Of a stretch of DNA of 64,000 nt, positions 22,380 through 33,428 are shown piece after piece (within the stretch, counting starts at the first letter, position 1; each line of letters begins with the position of its first letter). The position numbers were made by a program, and so were the translations under genes. The notes beneath the pieces were generated by a model. That model saw nothing but the letters and a program-made list of their open reading frames with translations. It had not been told where the DNA came from and ran no database searches. This stretch comes from Diaporthe sp. PMI_573. Taxonomy: Eukaryota > Ascomycota > Sordariomycetes > Diaporthales > Diaporthaceae. The stretch is taken from assembly GCA_021399435.1 (NCBI GenBank), contig JAJTUP010000003.1, positions 992,001 through 1,056,000 on the forward strand. The letters are read 5' to 3'.

Positions 22380-23983
22380 ATGCCTCCCTCCAGCCCCTCT
22401 CCTTCCTTGTGCTTGCGAATCCCATCCGGGTACAAGTATGCAGGGCCCCAACTTAGGCTCAGGCTCAGGCTCAGGCTCAAGCTCGACAGCTCCTTCCGAT
22501 CTGCACCGGTTTCCCTCCTGAGGACATCAGACCCCTTGAGGCCACATCAACCCCATCGCCAGCAGGCCCGTGTCTACGTGACCTCTCCCTCCTCCTGTCC
22601 CACCCCTTCTGCTTCTTTCACTCCTTCACAGTCTTCTCCAACGAGACCATCACCACAAATATTTGCACAGTCGCAATTCGCCCACTCGCCCGTCCACCAA
22701 CACCAGAACCGCTTGCGACCATCCTGGCTGTCCGGCATCATGGCCACCGCAACCCAGACCCGGGCGCACACCGGTCACTCGCACTCGCACCATGACAATG
22801 TCTACCTGACCTCGCAGAACAAGAACGACGCCGGCGTGCGAATCACCCGGATCGGCCTCTACTCAAACCTCGGCATGGCCGTCGCAAAGTTCATCGGCGG
22901 CTACCTCTTCAACTCACAGGCCATGGTCGCAGACGCATGGCACAGCATGACCGACCTTGCCTCCGACATCCTGACCCTCGCGACCGTGTCCTTCAGCCTG
23001 CGACCCCCATCCGATGCGTACCCCACTGGATTCGGCAAGGTCGAGAGCCTGGGCTCCCTCGGCGTCTCGGGCATGTTGCTCGCGGGCGGCGTCTTCATGG
23101 GCATGAGCAGCCTGGAGTCGCTGTACGGGCACTTCTTCCTGGACCCCGCAGCCGCAGAAGCGTTGATGCACCACGGCCACGGGCACAGCCACGGCGCGGG
23201 CCCAAGTCTACATGCTGCCTGGCTGGCCCTGGGGACGGTGCTGATCAAGGAGTGGCTATACCATGCGAGTAAGTAATCGAGAGCGGCGGTCCTCTTCAGG
23301 AGGTGTGCCGAGACGTGTTGCTGACTTGTGCGCGCCCTGCTACAGCTATGAAGGTCGCAAGAGAACGCAAATCCGCCGTCCTGGCCTCCAACGCCATCCA
23401 CCACCGTGTCGACAGCTGGACCGGCATCGTCACCTTGCTCGTAATCCTTGGCGCGAACTTCCTGCAAGACGCGACGTGGCTGGACCCCGTCGGAGGACTC
23501 CTGATCTCGTTTCTGGTTATCAAGGGTGGCTGGGGCAACACCATGTCCTCGCTCTACGAGCTGGCGGACAGGACCATCGACGATGAGGTCAAGAGATCTG
23601 TTAGGAGGCAGGTGACTAAGAGCCTGCAGGAAGTCACAGAAGGCCACGAGGTGGAGCTTCGAGACGTGTCAGGAATCAAGTCCGGCCAGAACTATCTGAT
23701 CGACCTGGAGCTGGCGGTTCCCCCAACCTGGACGATCGAGGACGTCCGGGACGTTGAGAACGCAGTGCGGACATTCGTCGGGGGCAAGGTCCGTGGGGTG
23801 AGGAAGGTCCGGGTACGATTTGTGCCCAAGACCGCAGATGGCGAGACCCCCAAGTTCGACGAATTCATCTCGGGAAGCGTCAGCCCACAATCAAGCCCTG
23901 AGCCGGAGGAGCATGACCACAGCCACGAGAATGGCAACGGTAACGGTAACGGCAACGGCAACGGGCACCACAAGCAAAATTAA
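22380..23983 (+). CDS. Cation diffusion facilitator, Mmt1/Mmt2-like mitochondrial metal transporter
   Basis: Read as join(22380..23268, 23346..23983), 508 aa, with a 77-bp intron (GTAAGT...CTACAG). CDF proteins exchange divalent metal for protons; yeast Mmt1/2 export iron from mitochondria. The core shows the CDF metal-site pattern ADAWHSMTDLASD in one helix and NAIHHRVDSWTG in a later one, with several hydrophobic helices, a His-rich loop (HHGHGHSHG) and a C-terminal cytoplasmic-type domain. The tail has a (Asn-Gly)n run and ends in HHKQN. The first in-frame ATG (22380) gives a 120-residue extension rich in Arg/Ser/Pro and almost without acids, including an Arg-Leu repeat (RLRLRLRLKL), suiting a presequence. 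A second ATG at 22740 precedes a His-rich segment and would give a form without it. Iron versus zinc specificity is not settled. Confidence 0.9.
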
Positions 23984-24846
23984 GGGCATGCGATTTATCA
24001 CGGGCACGATCTGAAGGGAGCGGGGAGTACATTGTAACAGTTTAGAGGCTTGGATTGTACATACATACTACCTGAGAGGTAAAGATATACACCGAAGCCG
24101 GGTGGCATTTGGGCGGCGTTCAGGAGATATGGGAAGAAAGCGGTCACTTGACTGGCCTGTCACGACATGACCAGGAAGACGCACCGCATGTCAATTCATT
24201 TTGTCAGTTTGAAATACCATTGTCACGAGACAGTATTCTGTCCACCACCTGATGTCGTTGCCGCAGACGGCATGGTCCAGAGAAACAAGTGAAAATAGTG
24301 CGCCAACAACTTCCACACAGCTATTATTCGTATTCGATGCAGCCAGGCCGGATGGGAATCAACCCAGGCAGGCTGCCAGGTCAACCGAAGCCCGGGCCTC
24401 AGGCGAGGAAGAGGACACTGGTCAGGTACCGGGGCTCGGTGATTGGTGCGGCAACATTGTCAGGACTCCTAGTGCCGCGACGGCATTGGATCACTTGCAA
24501 GAAAACGACCTCAGGCTAAACAAGGCTGATTGTCGACCTAAGCTGCTCTCACCGTAAAATAACCGTAGTGGTGCTTGTCGTGTAATGTCATGCCCCGCGA
24601 TGGTGCCCCACGTCCGTCCACGACATGCGCTGCCTGTCCGTTCCCAAGCCCAAGGAATATATGTGGACTCGCCTTTCGCCACTACCAAGCTTGCCTTGCT
24701 TGACTTTCACATGTGCCTCATGTTTCCAATTGATCTGAAGTGAACTTGCTATACTATACTATACTGACCTGTGCGTCGTTTGGAACCTGTCCGAAACTAT
24801 CCTATCCCCACGGCTTCGAACCTAGGACCAGAACACATAGTAGAAA
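23984..24846. other. Intergenic interval
   Basis: 863 bp with the transporter 3' UTR and the xylulose kinase promoter. It has a short CTATA repeat near 24750. No gene is seen. Confidence 0.5.
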
Positions 24847-26818
24847 ATGAGTGAAGAAGGCCCCCTGTACCTGGGTTTCGACCTCTCGACCCAGCAGCTC
24901 AAAGGTGTGCACCCCGTCGTGCCCGTCGTCATACTCGCTCCCGCTCCCATTCCCAATTCCACCCCACCAGCAATGCCCATTACATCACTCCCGCCCACGC
25001 ACACCACCACAGCTCACACATCGCAACAGCCATCGTGATCCAGTCGGACCTGCACGTCCTCTCCGAGGCAAAGGTCGACTTCGACGCAGACTTCGGCAAG
25101 CAGTATGGCCTGACCAAGGGCGTCCTCGTCAACGACGAGGAGGGCGAAGTCTTCGCGCCCGTGGCCATGTGGCTCGAGGCCATCGACCTGGTCCTCGCCC
25201 GCCTCAGGGACGCCGGCGCCCCGCTGCACCGCATCAGGGGCGTCAGCGGCGCCTGCCAGCAGCACGGGAGCGTCTACTGGAACCACGACGCCGAGAAGCT
25301 GCTGGGCGGCGCCGGGAGCAGCGGCAGCGGCAGCGGCTCCCTCAAGGACCTCCTGGCCGGCTCCCTGAGCCACCCCTACGCGCCCAACTGGCAGGACCAC
25401 AGCACGCAGGCGCAGTGCGACGAGTTCGACGCTGCACTGGGCGACAACACGAAGCTGGCGGATGTCACCGGGAGTGCGGCGCATCATGTAAGTTCTTACG
25501 GGTGGAGCAGTGCTAAAGTGGACACCCACCTCTCATACACGAGATTTATGCTGGGACTTGATGCTCACACCCTCACTCGCAGCGATTTACAGGCCCCCAG
25601 ATCATGCGCCTGCGCAAGAAGCTCCCGGACATGTACGCCAACACGGCGCGCATCTCGCTCGTCTCGTCGTGGCTCGCGTCCATCATGCTAGGCGCCATCG
25701 CGCCCCTGGACATCGGCGACGTGGGCGGCATGAACCTGTGGGACATCCGGGCGCACAAGTGGGACGAGAAACTGCTCCAGCTGGCGGCGGGCGGACAGGA
25801 AGGGGTGGAGGCGCTGCGGTCGAAGCTGGGCGAGCCGCGGCAGGACGGCGGCGGCAGCATGGGCGCCGTGTCCTCCTACTTTGTGAACAAGTACGGCTTC
25901 AGCCCCGAGTGCCAGGTCGTGCCCTTCACGGGCGACAACCAGGGCACGATCCTGGCCCTGCCGCTGCGCCCCCTAGACGCCATCGTCAGCCTGGGGACGT
26001 CCAGCACCTTCCTCATGATAACCCCGACCTACAAGCCCGACCCCTCCTACCACTTCATGGCGCACCCGTGCACCCCCGGCCAGTACATGTTCATGCTGTG
26101 CTACAAGAACGGCGGCCTGGCGCGCGAGCGCGTCCGCGACTCGCTGCCCCCCGTCCCAGCAGGCGAGTCCGACAAGTGGGCCAACTTCAACGAGGCAGTC
26201 CTCTCCACGCCGCCCCTGGACCTGGCGAACCCGGCCGCCGACCGCGCAAAGCTGGGCCTGTACTTCTACCTCCCCGAGATCGTCCCCAACATCAAGGCCG
26301 GCACGTGGCGGTACACGTGCAACGCGGCGGACGGCAGCGACCTCCGCGACGCGAGCAGCGACAACGGGTGGCCGGCGGTCAAGGACGCGCGGACCATCGT
26401 CGAGTCACAGGCGCTGTCGATGCGCCTGCGCTCCCAGAACCTGGTGCACGCGCCCGACCAGGCCAAGCACCCGGGGCTCCCCGCGCAGCCGCGCCGCATC
26501 TACCTCGTGGGCGGCGGCAGCCTGAACCCTGCCATCGCGCGCGTCATGGGCGACGTGCTGGGGTCCGCCGAGGGCGTGTACAAGCTCGACGTCGGCGGCA
26601 ACGCGTGCGCCCTGGGCGGCGCGTACAAGGCGCTGTGGGCGCTCGAGAGGCGCGGCGGCGAGACGTTTGACGAGCTGATCGGGAAGCGGTGGAAGGAGGA
26701 GGGCGCCGTCGAGAAGGTCGGCGAGGGCTACAAGAATGGCGTGTTCGAGCAGTACGGGGGCGTGCTGGGGGCCTTTGGGGAGCTGGAGGAGAAGATTCTG
26801 CAGGTTGCTCATAACTAG
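24847..26818 (+). CDS. D-xylulose kinase (FGGY carbohydrate kinase)
   Basis: Phosphorylates D-xylulose to D-xylulose 5-phosphate, the step that feeds pentoses from the fungal xylose/arabinose route into the pentose phosphate pathway. Read as join(24847..24904, 25030..25487, 25583..26818), 583 aa; introns of 125 and 95 bp have clean GT-AG ends and frame continuity. Motifs: N-terminal phosphate-binding loop LYLGFDLSTQQLK, substrate-region GVSGACQQHGSVYW, then NWQDHST, SSWLASIMLG, the ATPase-fold PFTGDNQGT...VSLGTSSTFLM, and the C-terminal adenine-site segment YLVGGGSLNPAIARVMGDVLG...GGNACALGGAYKA. All parts are present and the length is normal. Residues about 115-130 include a Gly/Ser-rich loop (GGAGSSGSGSGS). 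The coding sequence is very GC-rich. A cytosolic location is expected. Confidence 0.95.
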
Positions 26819-27513
26819 GTCTTTGGTATTTTGGGAGTCAATGGCACAATAGACTGATCATTTGTGAATACCCAACACCTGATCATGCCGATCGTGAGAT
26901 TACTGGACGATGCATGGCGATTTACAATGCTCAGACGACCAGTCAACCAGTGAGGTGTGGTACATATGTGCCCATTCCTTGTTCCTAAAGTTTACAGTAC
27001 TATCCTCTCATCCCAAACAACTAAAAGACTAAAAATTTAGATGAGGTTCAGTGTCATTAGTTGCTACCAAAATATGAGCTGATCGATTCACTACATCTTA
27101 TTGCCGAAGAAACGGTGTTAGAAACAGCCTCAGGGTGACCCTAGCCGCAAGCACTAACAAGGTAGCCCCAATGCCAAAGCACCCTTTAGCTAGAGCTCAA
27201 ACACACGACGTCACCACATCACCTATCGTCTCCCTCGTCCCACCAACACTCACATGCAAATGATTCCGCATCGACACTCACCCTGTCATTCATTCGTTGA
27301 GATATTCAAATGTATTAAACAGCTTCCCTGTTAGATGAGCAAACGCGTGCAGGAGAACAACCACCGGATCGAGTCTCTACGCAGTCCTCGCATACCAATT
27401 GAACTCATCTTGACCTCCCTTCCATTCAAGAGCGAGCAGGTCACGCCACGCAGAGACGAACAGGTTCGGGCTCGGAGAAGACCTGCGATCGATCGTTGAA
27501 TAAGCGCAGGAAA
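26819..27513. other. Intergenic interval with a possible upstream ORF
   Basis: 695 bp, less GC-rich than its neighbours. An ATG at 27335 opens a 54-codon frame that stops at 27499, 14 nt before the hydrolase start. Whether it lies in the mRNA is unknown. Confidence 0.45.
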
Positions 27514-28864
27514 ATGTTATTGAGACCTGTGTCGTATCTCGACTGCATTGTGTTCTGCATCTTCCTCGCGCCGCAGCTGATACTCAATGTCGGCTGGTTC
27601 GAGACCGTGATTACGGTTCTACAAGTGCTGCCGTTCTTAGGTACATCCGCCTGATACAAAGAAAGCCATTGTCCCCCGAGAACCAGCTGACGAGAGTGTA
27701 ATTTAACACACAGTCTTTGAGCTGCCTGTAACCTTTCTCTACGAGCGCTACTGGTTGAAGAAGGCGGAACGGCCAGTGTTCGTCCAGAAGGCATCCCCAT
27801 TTGAAGACTTCGTCGTCCGTTGTGTGCGGTATGCGTTCGCCAACATCCCGCCCAAGGTAGGCCGTGTCTTCTTGGGGAAGAAAGTTGCGCTGCCATGGTT
27901 GAGGTGGCGGTTGCTCCGCCATGGCCACCTCAGATCGCCCGTCTTCTGGAAAGAATACCGTGACGAGCACGTCCGGGGCGTGTGGGCCATCAATGACCCT
28001 GCAGCGCGGCCGGACATAATTATTTACTATGCTCATGGTGAGTTGTCCTAACCTTGTTAAGAATCAATCACTGATATTGACCGTGTTCAAGGCGGAGGCT
28101 TCAGCATGGGCTCCCCCTATTTCTACCTCGAGTTCCTCCTGACCTGGCTCTCGCTCTTAAAGCGAGCAGGCTATAAGAACCCGGCAGTGTTCGGCCTGGA
28201 TTATACTCTCGTGCCCGACTCCAGCTTCCCCAAACAGCTCGCCGAGATGGTCAGTGGTTACGAGCATGTCCTCCGCATGGCCGGCAGTGACCCGTCCATC
28301 GTCTGCGTTGCAGGAGACTCGGCAGGAGGGACGCTGGCTCTGAGCCTGATGCTGCACCTCGCACATCCCGTGTCAATCAGCAAAGGCAGGCATCTGCCAG
28401 AGGATTCGCGCCACCTCGAGAAGCCCGGTATGGCCGTTCTCATCTCGCCGTGGCCGACGCTTCAGTCTGCGCTGTACCAGAACAACCGCAGCGACTTCCT
28501 TGACGTGCCGGCGCTGCATCTTTATGCTGCTCAGTATGCGGGCAGGGTTGATCTGCTGGATGACCCTGTCGCGTCGCCCGGGAATTGTACGAAACTGGCA
28601 TGGCTGAAAGAAGCAAGTCCAAAGAAAGGGTTGCACATAGTGTACGGCAAGGAAGAAGTGTTTGCACCTGAGATCGAGCAATTCGTGCAGAGGCTGGATA
28701 AGGCTGGGGCGCTTGTCACCAGCCAAGGTGAGACAGGCGGGATACATGCGTGGCCCGTCGCGTCGCTTTTCCTCGGCAGCACGGAGGATCAGAGGGTCAA
28801 AGGCCTTGGGGGCATTGTCAAGGAGATAAGAACCCGCCTTCCGCCATCCAAGAACCAGAAGTAG
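27514..28864 (+). CDS. Alpha/beta hydrolase of the HSL (Abhydrolase_3) esterase type
   Basis: Read as join(27514..27640, 27714..28037, 28092..28864), 407 aa. It is a serine ester hydrolase; the natural substrate is unknown. The N terminus (MLLRPVSYLDCIVFCIFLAPQ, then LNVGWFETVITVLQVLPFL) is hydrophobic and looks like a membrane anchor. The oxyanion-hole motif YYAHGGGFSMGS is formed across the second intron. The nucleophile elbow is GDSAGG, and the catalytic His is probably in GGIHAWPV near residue 374. The acid probably lies in the YGKEEVFAPEI region, where an Asp is more usual, so this residue is uncertain. Introns of 73 and 54 bp restore a continuous domain. It reminds me of the steryl-acetyl-hydrolase/esterase-like proteins common in filamentous fungi. 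The start follows the first ATG that joins the anchor to the catalytic domain. Confidence 0.87.
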
Positions 28865-30910
28865 GCGGGTTGAGCCTCGAGTGAGGCCGCCATGTCAGAT
28901 TAGATCAAGTAATTTATTGCCATCATTGGCGCAGCTAACCATGAGGGAACCATAGCCTGGGGCTCGGCTTCTTCTTGGCTGCTTGAGATTGCCTCCGGTA
29001 AAAGGATTGCTCTTCCTGTATCATCACCCATGACTGCGCCGCGGAAAGTAAACATTGGAAAGTGCCAAGGCTTTGAGGTGATGGACCCCCGGCCAGCCGG
29101 GTGGTATTGCGTAGGCTGAGGCATGGGATCGAAAATGTAGACAGCTCGACTGATGAGGGGGCAATGCCCGAGAGTAAACCTTAGCTACCTTCCTTACCTT
29201 CACAACGTCGGCTCTTTTAGCTGTCAGACTGCCTCGCCACGGGAGACAACGATCGAGACTTTTGTCCTCGATGATGATGGGAACAGTCGAAGAGGACGGT
29301 ACTTGTCTGTGTGCACGAGATGGTCGCTCGCAGGCTGGCAGACAAGAAACGAGAGCAGAGAATGAGCCAATGCCGATCTCCTGACGGAGGGAGTTGGGCA
29401 TGAAAGGCGGGAAGGCTGATGGGAGGTTGCCATGCCTCTTGAGGACAAGCGCGCACCCGAGGTGACCTGGCCTGTCACGGAGGCTGCTTCTGCGGGCTGG
29501 AGGCTGGAGGGCTAGCAGAGCTTGGGCGGGGACGACGTGCATATAAAAATGGGCAGCATGTCCCACGAAAGGAACTCGTGCCGTGCCCCTCATCGAAAGA
29601 AGGCCCTAGCTCCGAGTCCACCCTCCCTTTTTTTAGCATTTTCGTCTACCACGCGCAGTGCAGTGCGCAGTTTTCTGTCCGCCCAGTGGCCTCCCGGTGT
29701 ACCCTGCCCCAACAGCACCAGTCGCAGTACCGGTACCTGGCTCGAACGCGCTCGACTGCCGAGAGGGGACATCACCAGTACCGACGGCTTGGATACCCAT
29801 ATTCATGACCAGATCCTGCATTCTGCAGACTTTAGTCCGATCCGACTCGACTGAGACCAGGCAGCCTCGGATTTTGGGTTGCTACCTGGCAGCTTTAGGT
29901 CTCGAGAGTCGTCATCACCAGGCTGCAGCTTGGTTGCTCGCAAAACAACTGAGCCATAAGTCCGAGTCCTCACCTGGGGAAGTTGAAGGAGACTTTGCAG
30001 TCTTCGCAGTCTTCGCACTTTGAGCCATAGTGTCGTGCCACCAGCAGTCAGCATCTGCTGTGAGACGGGCTGGCTTTGAGTCGAGACACACAAAGTTCTA
30101 GTCCCCCAGGAGAACGTCCGACCGGGGTGCGGCAGCACAGGCTGAGACGGAGGTGTCCAGATCCAGCTCCACCTGGGGGCTGAAGGTCAATAGCAACCGT
30201 GTGCATTTGCCTGCTTCGCCAGCAGCAGCAGCAGCAGCGATCGGATCGAGACCCCGAGGGCTGTCGACGGCGACTACCGCGAGTGCGTGAAAGGGAGGCA
30301 GGCCGATCTGACAAAGAAGTGTTGTGACGTTGCAGAGCAAGGCAGCGGGGAGGTGAAGCTTTGGAACTGGGAAGCTTTGGAGAAAAAAGACCTCTCGTCC
30401 GTTTCTGAGCCCGCACCCACCCACACACAACCCAGTCTGTGTTCTGCATTAGCCCCCACCTTCACACCCCGCCCGTTAACCTTGCCCCTCCATTGCTGCT
30501 CCCCCAACGCCCAAGATCCAAGCAACCAAGGTGCTCCTTCCCGAGCTTTGAGCTTTGTGTGCTCTCCGTCTTGCAGCCGTTACCCAGAGCAAGGTTCCTG
30601 ACCGGGCTGCTTCATCACTCTTATTTTGCTGCACCGCCCAGGCACGGCAAGGAGAGCCGAGTTCCAACGGTCCCACAAAAAAAGTATAAGACCCGTTAGG
30701 TTCCTGGTCCGGACCTTGCTTGTACTGTACCATCTGTCAGTACTGTACTAAATACCCCTGTCACGTTATTCGTCCTGAGAGGGTCGCCAGTCCCCAGTTT
30801 CCAGTTTCGACGTCCAGTTCCGGCACCGTTTTCCTTGTTACGCGCTGCAGCAGGAATGAGTGATTGAGGAAGGGAAGGAACAAACAAAAAGGGAAAAAAG
30901 AGCAACAGAC
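28865..30910. other. Intergenic interval, probable long promoter/leader of the NC2 alpha gene
   Basis: 2.0 kb without a supported gene. It includes a CAG/AGC run at 30219-30238 and pyrimidine-rich stretches around 30420-30520. Open frames on both strands lack domain sequence. Confidence 0.5.
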
Positions 30911-32047
30911 ATGTCTGAAGAAGGCACCTATGCACCTAAAAGCCCCGACCTTGCGTCGTTCTTCCAAGCTCAACCTGAAGACCAACACCAACGCCGACCG
31001 CCGCACCCAAATCCAAACCCGTTTCCACATCAGCATCAGCACCAGCACCACCAGCAACCCCCACCTGTCAGCCCCTCGCCCCAGAGCCAGAACATTAACT
31101 GGTACCACACCCCGGGCGCCGACCAAAGTCACTCTCGTTCTTATTCATATTCTGCCCAGTCTGCCTCTGCCCAGAGCCCAACTGGCCCGGCCTTCTCGAG
31201 CTACTCTTCTTACCAACCTCTAAGCGCAACGACGGCCTCATACTCGCCTCGCTTCTCGCCCCACCACCAACACCAGCAGCTGCACTCACATTCACATTCT
31301 CACCCGCCACCACTTTCACCGCCGCAACCACAACCACAACCACAACAGCAGCAGCAGTCTTCTTTTTATTTCCCGCCCCACTCTGCTCAGCAACAATCAG
31401 CCTTTCAACCACAACAACCACAACCACAAACACAACCCCCGTACCCACAACAACCACAGCACCCGGCCTACCAGCAGCAGCAGCAAGGTTATCCTCAGCC
31501 ACAATATCCACAAGAGGTGCAGCCGCAGCCGCAGCCGTATCCTCATCCCGAGGATTCATTCCACCACCAGCAGACCATAAAGTCGGAGGATAATCCAGAA
31601 GACTCAGGCATGCCGCCCCGACGTTCTGCTGCAGCGGCCGCAGCGGCCGCAGAGGCCGAGGCTGCAGGAATGATGGAGTCACCAGTCAAGACCAAGTTCC
31701 CGACAGCCCGCATCAAGCGCATCATGCAGGCCGACGAGGAGGTCGGCAAGGTCGCCCAGCAGACGCCTATCGCGGTCGGCAAGGCTCTCGAGCTGTTTAT
31801 GGTGCAGCTCGTGTCCAAGAGCGCCGAGGTGGCGCGCGAGAAGAACTCAAAGCGCGTCACCGCCGCCATGCTCAAGACCGTCGTCGAGGCTGACGACCAG
31901 TGGGACTTCCTGCGGGACATCGTGAGCAAGGTCGAGCACGACAAGGACGGCTCCAAGGCCAAGGCTGCCAAGACCGAGAGTAGCGACACCGAGGAGGAGG
32001 TCGAGCCCAAGAAGCGGAGGGGCGGTCGTAAGAAGAAGGCTTCCTAG
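30911..32047 (+). CDS. NC2 alpha (Bur6/DRAP1-like) histone-fold transcription regulator
   Basis: A single-exon protein of 378 aa. NC2 alpha pairs with NC2 beta on TBP-bound promoters and represses or tunes RNA polymerase II initiation. Residues about 260-341 form a CBF/NF-Y-type histone fold: [21 protein letters not shown], then a long central helix ([17 protein letters not shown]), the [25 protein letters not shown] segment, then an acidic stretch and a basic tail ([10 protein letters not shown]). [12 protein letters not shown] and the ending WDFLRDIV match Bur6/NC2 alpha better than Hap5. The first 245 residues are exceptionally rich in Gln, Pro, His and Ser, with runs of QPQPQ and QQQQQ, plus an alanine run (8 residues) before the fold. 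The start is the ATG at 30911 (MSEEGTYAP); the upstream extension in the same frame has no ATG. Confidence 0.88.
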   Translation: MSEEGTYAPKSPDLASFFQAQPEDQHQRRPPHPNPNPFPHQHQHQHHQQPPPVSPSPQSQNINWYHTPGADQSHSRSYSYSAQSASAQSPTGPAFSSYSSYQPLSATTASYSPRFSPHHQHQQLHSHSHSHPPPLSPPQPQPQPQQQQQSSFYFPPHSAQQQSAFQPQQPQPQTQPPYPQQPQHPAYQQQQQGYPQPQYPQEVQPQPQPYPHPEDSFHHQQTIKSEDNPEDSGMPPRRSAAAAAAAAEAEAAGMMESPVKTKFPTARIKRIMQADEEVGKVAQQTPIAVGKALELFMVQLVSKSAEVAREKNSKRVTAAMLKTVVEADDQWDFLRDIVSKVEHDKDGSKAKAAKTESSDTEEEVEPKKRRGGRKKKAS

Positions 32048-33428
32048 GTGGAGGCCACACCAGAGAGTATTGCAGAACAACAAAGTAAAGCCCATGCAGC
32101 AGCAACGAATTCGAAGAAGGAGATTGTGGCTGGAAGGAGTGAGAGTGCCTTGTCGCGACCAATCTCTGCAGAGGAGCGGCTACTTGCAGCCATCAAAAAG
32201 GATCGGCGACGTGCAACCATCGCACGGGCTCTGGGTCCATGGCCTGATTAGTATGCCCCATAGATCCAGAGCTTCAGCAGGGCATGAAGGTGCGACAAGT
32301 CGATAGGCGACCTCGATTCCAGTTCAACACACGGTATATCGTGATGTGCAGATATACGAACGCCTGTGGGAGTGTCGCTGCAAACGCGAGTCGCGAGTAG
32401 TGCTAGGCAGGGGACACAAGGCGCGCGACCAGCACGAACGTCGAACTGCCTTGAGGGCACTCGCCTCGCAATGTTTTGCAGCGCCCTGGTGAGAACGATA
32501 GCATGGGCAACGAATACCGTGTTACACAACATTTGCAGGTCGAGGTAGCGAGTTTGAATGAACACCAAGGAGAAAGACGAGGCTTAGCGCTTGCTTTTAG
32601 ATCGCGAGCAAAACACAGTTGAGGTTGCTGGAACTCGGGCGGGTGCGAGTCGATAGATACCTACACATTCACGCACACATCATGATAGTACCCAATACCC
32701 AATTACATTCGAGTGCCACTTATGAGTTGCTGTCTGCCTGTTTGTTGCCATTCTCACCGCCGAAAGTCAGACAATTGTAACAGCAAATTCACTTTTCAAA
32801 ACCGCCTGGGCCTCACAAGTTTCTCTGGAAGGGCGCCCGTGGTCGGAGGCGAACCCAAGGCCCAGCCGAGTAGCCTCCATCCATTCCGTGAATAACGAGT
32901 CGAGTAGAATGGGTCACTCCGGTCAAGTCACCATCCGACCTGTGTTGAGTCGGTCACGAGTAGGAGACGATATTGAAGGTGCTTTCCTTAGTCGTGCCAC
33001 ACAAAAGATCGGGAAGAACGGGACAAGGCTTGTATTCCGACATGGTGAGACATCATCATGTCTCCCGCTCATGCACATGCGGGCTTCGGTACACAGATAT
33101 ACGTAGAGTATAACTACATGGGTCCCTCCAACCATGTCCGTCACGTTCGCTCGTCGGGGAGAAGAACGAAGCAGAGGTCAACATGTGCAACCAGGTTTTC
33201 TCTCTCTTTTCCGTTCCTCCTCCACTCTCGCTCCTCCTCTCCTCGAGATTCAACAACAAAATCAGAACCAAATATTCGATGGTCCCAACGCCTTTTCAGA
33301 TGCTGTTAAGGATTGATGGTATGTTGTTGTGGTGGTAATGATTAGTAGTGCGTGTCCATACATATTGTCATGGCTCAAATTTTCATCTTCTATAGTCGTG
33401 CGATCGATCCTCATTGACGCCTGTTCCT
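32048..33428. other. Convergent intergenic interval (3' regions of NC2 alpha and pik1)
   Basis: About 1.4 kb between the two stop codons. Nothing protein-like or RNA-gene-like is recognised. Confidence 0.5.

Noticed and set aside
24810..24830. Possible tRNA T-loop (GGCTTCGAACC)
   Set aside because: No matching T stem, D-loop or acceptor pairing around it.
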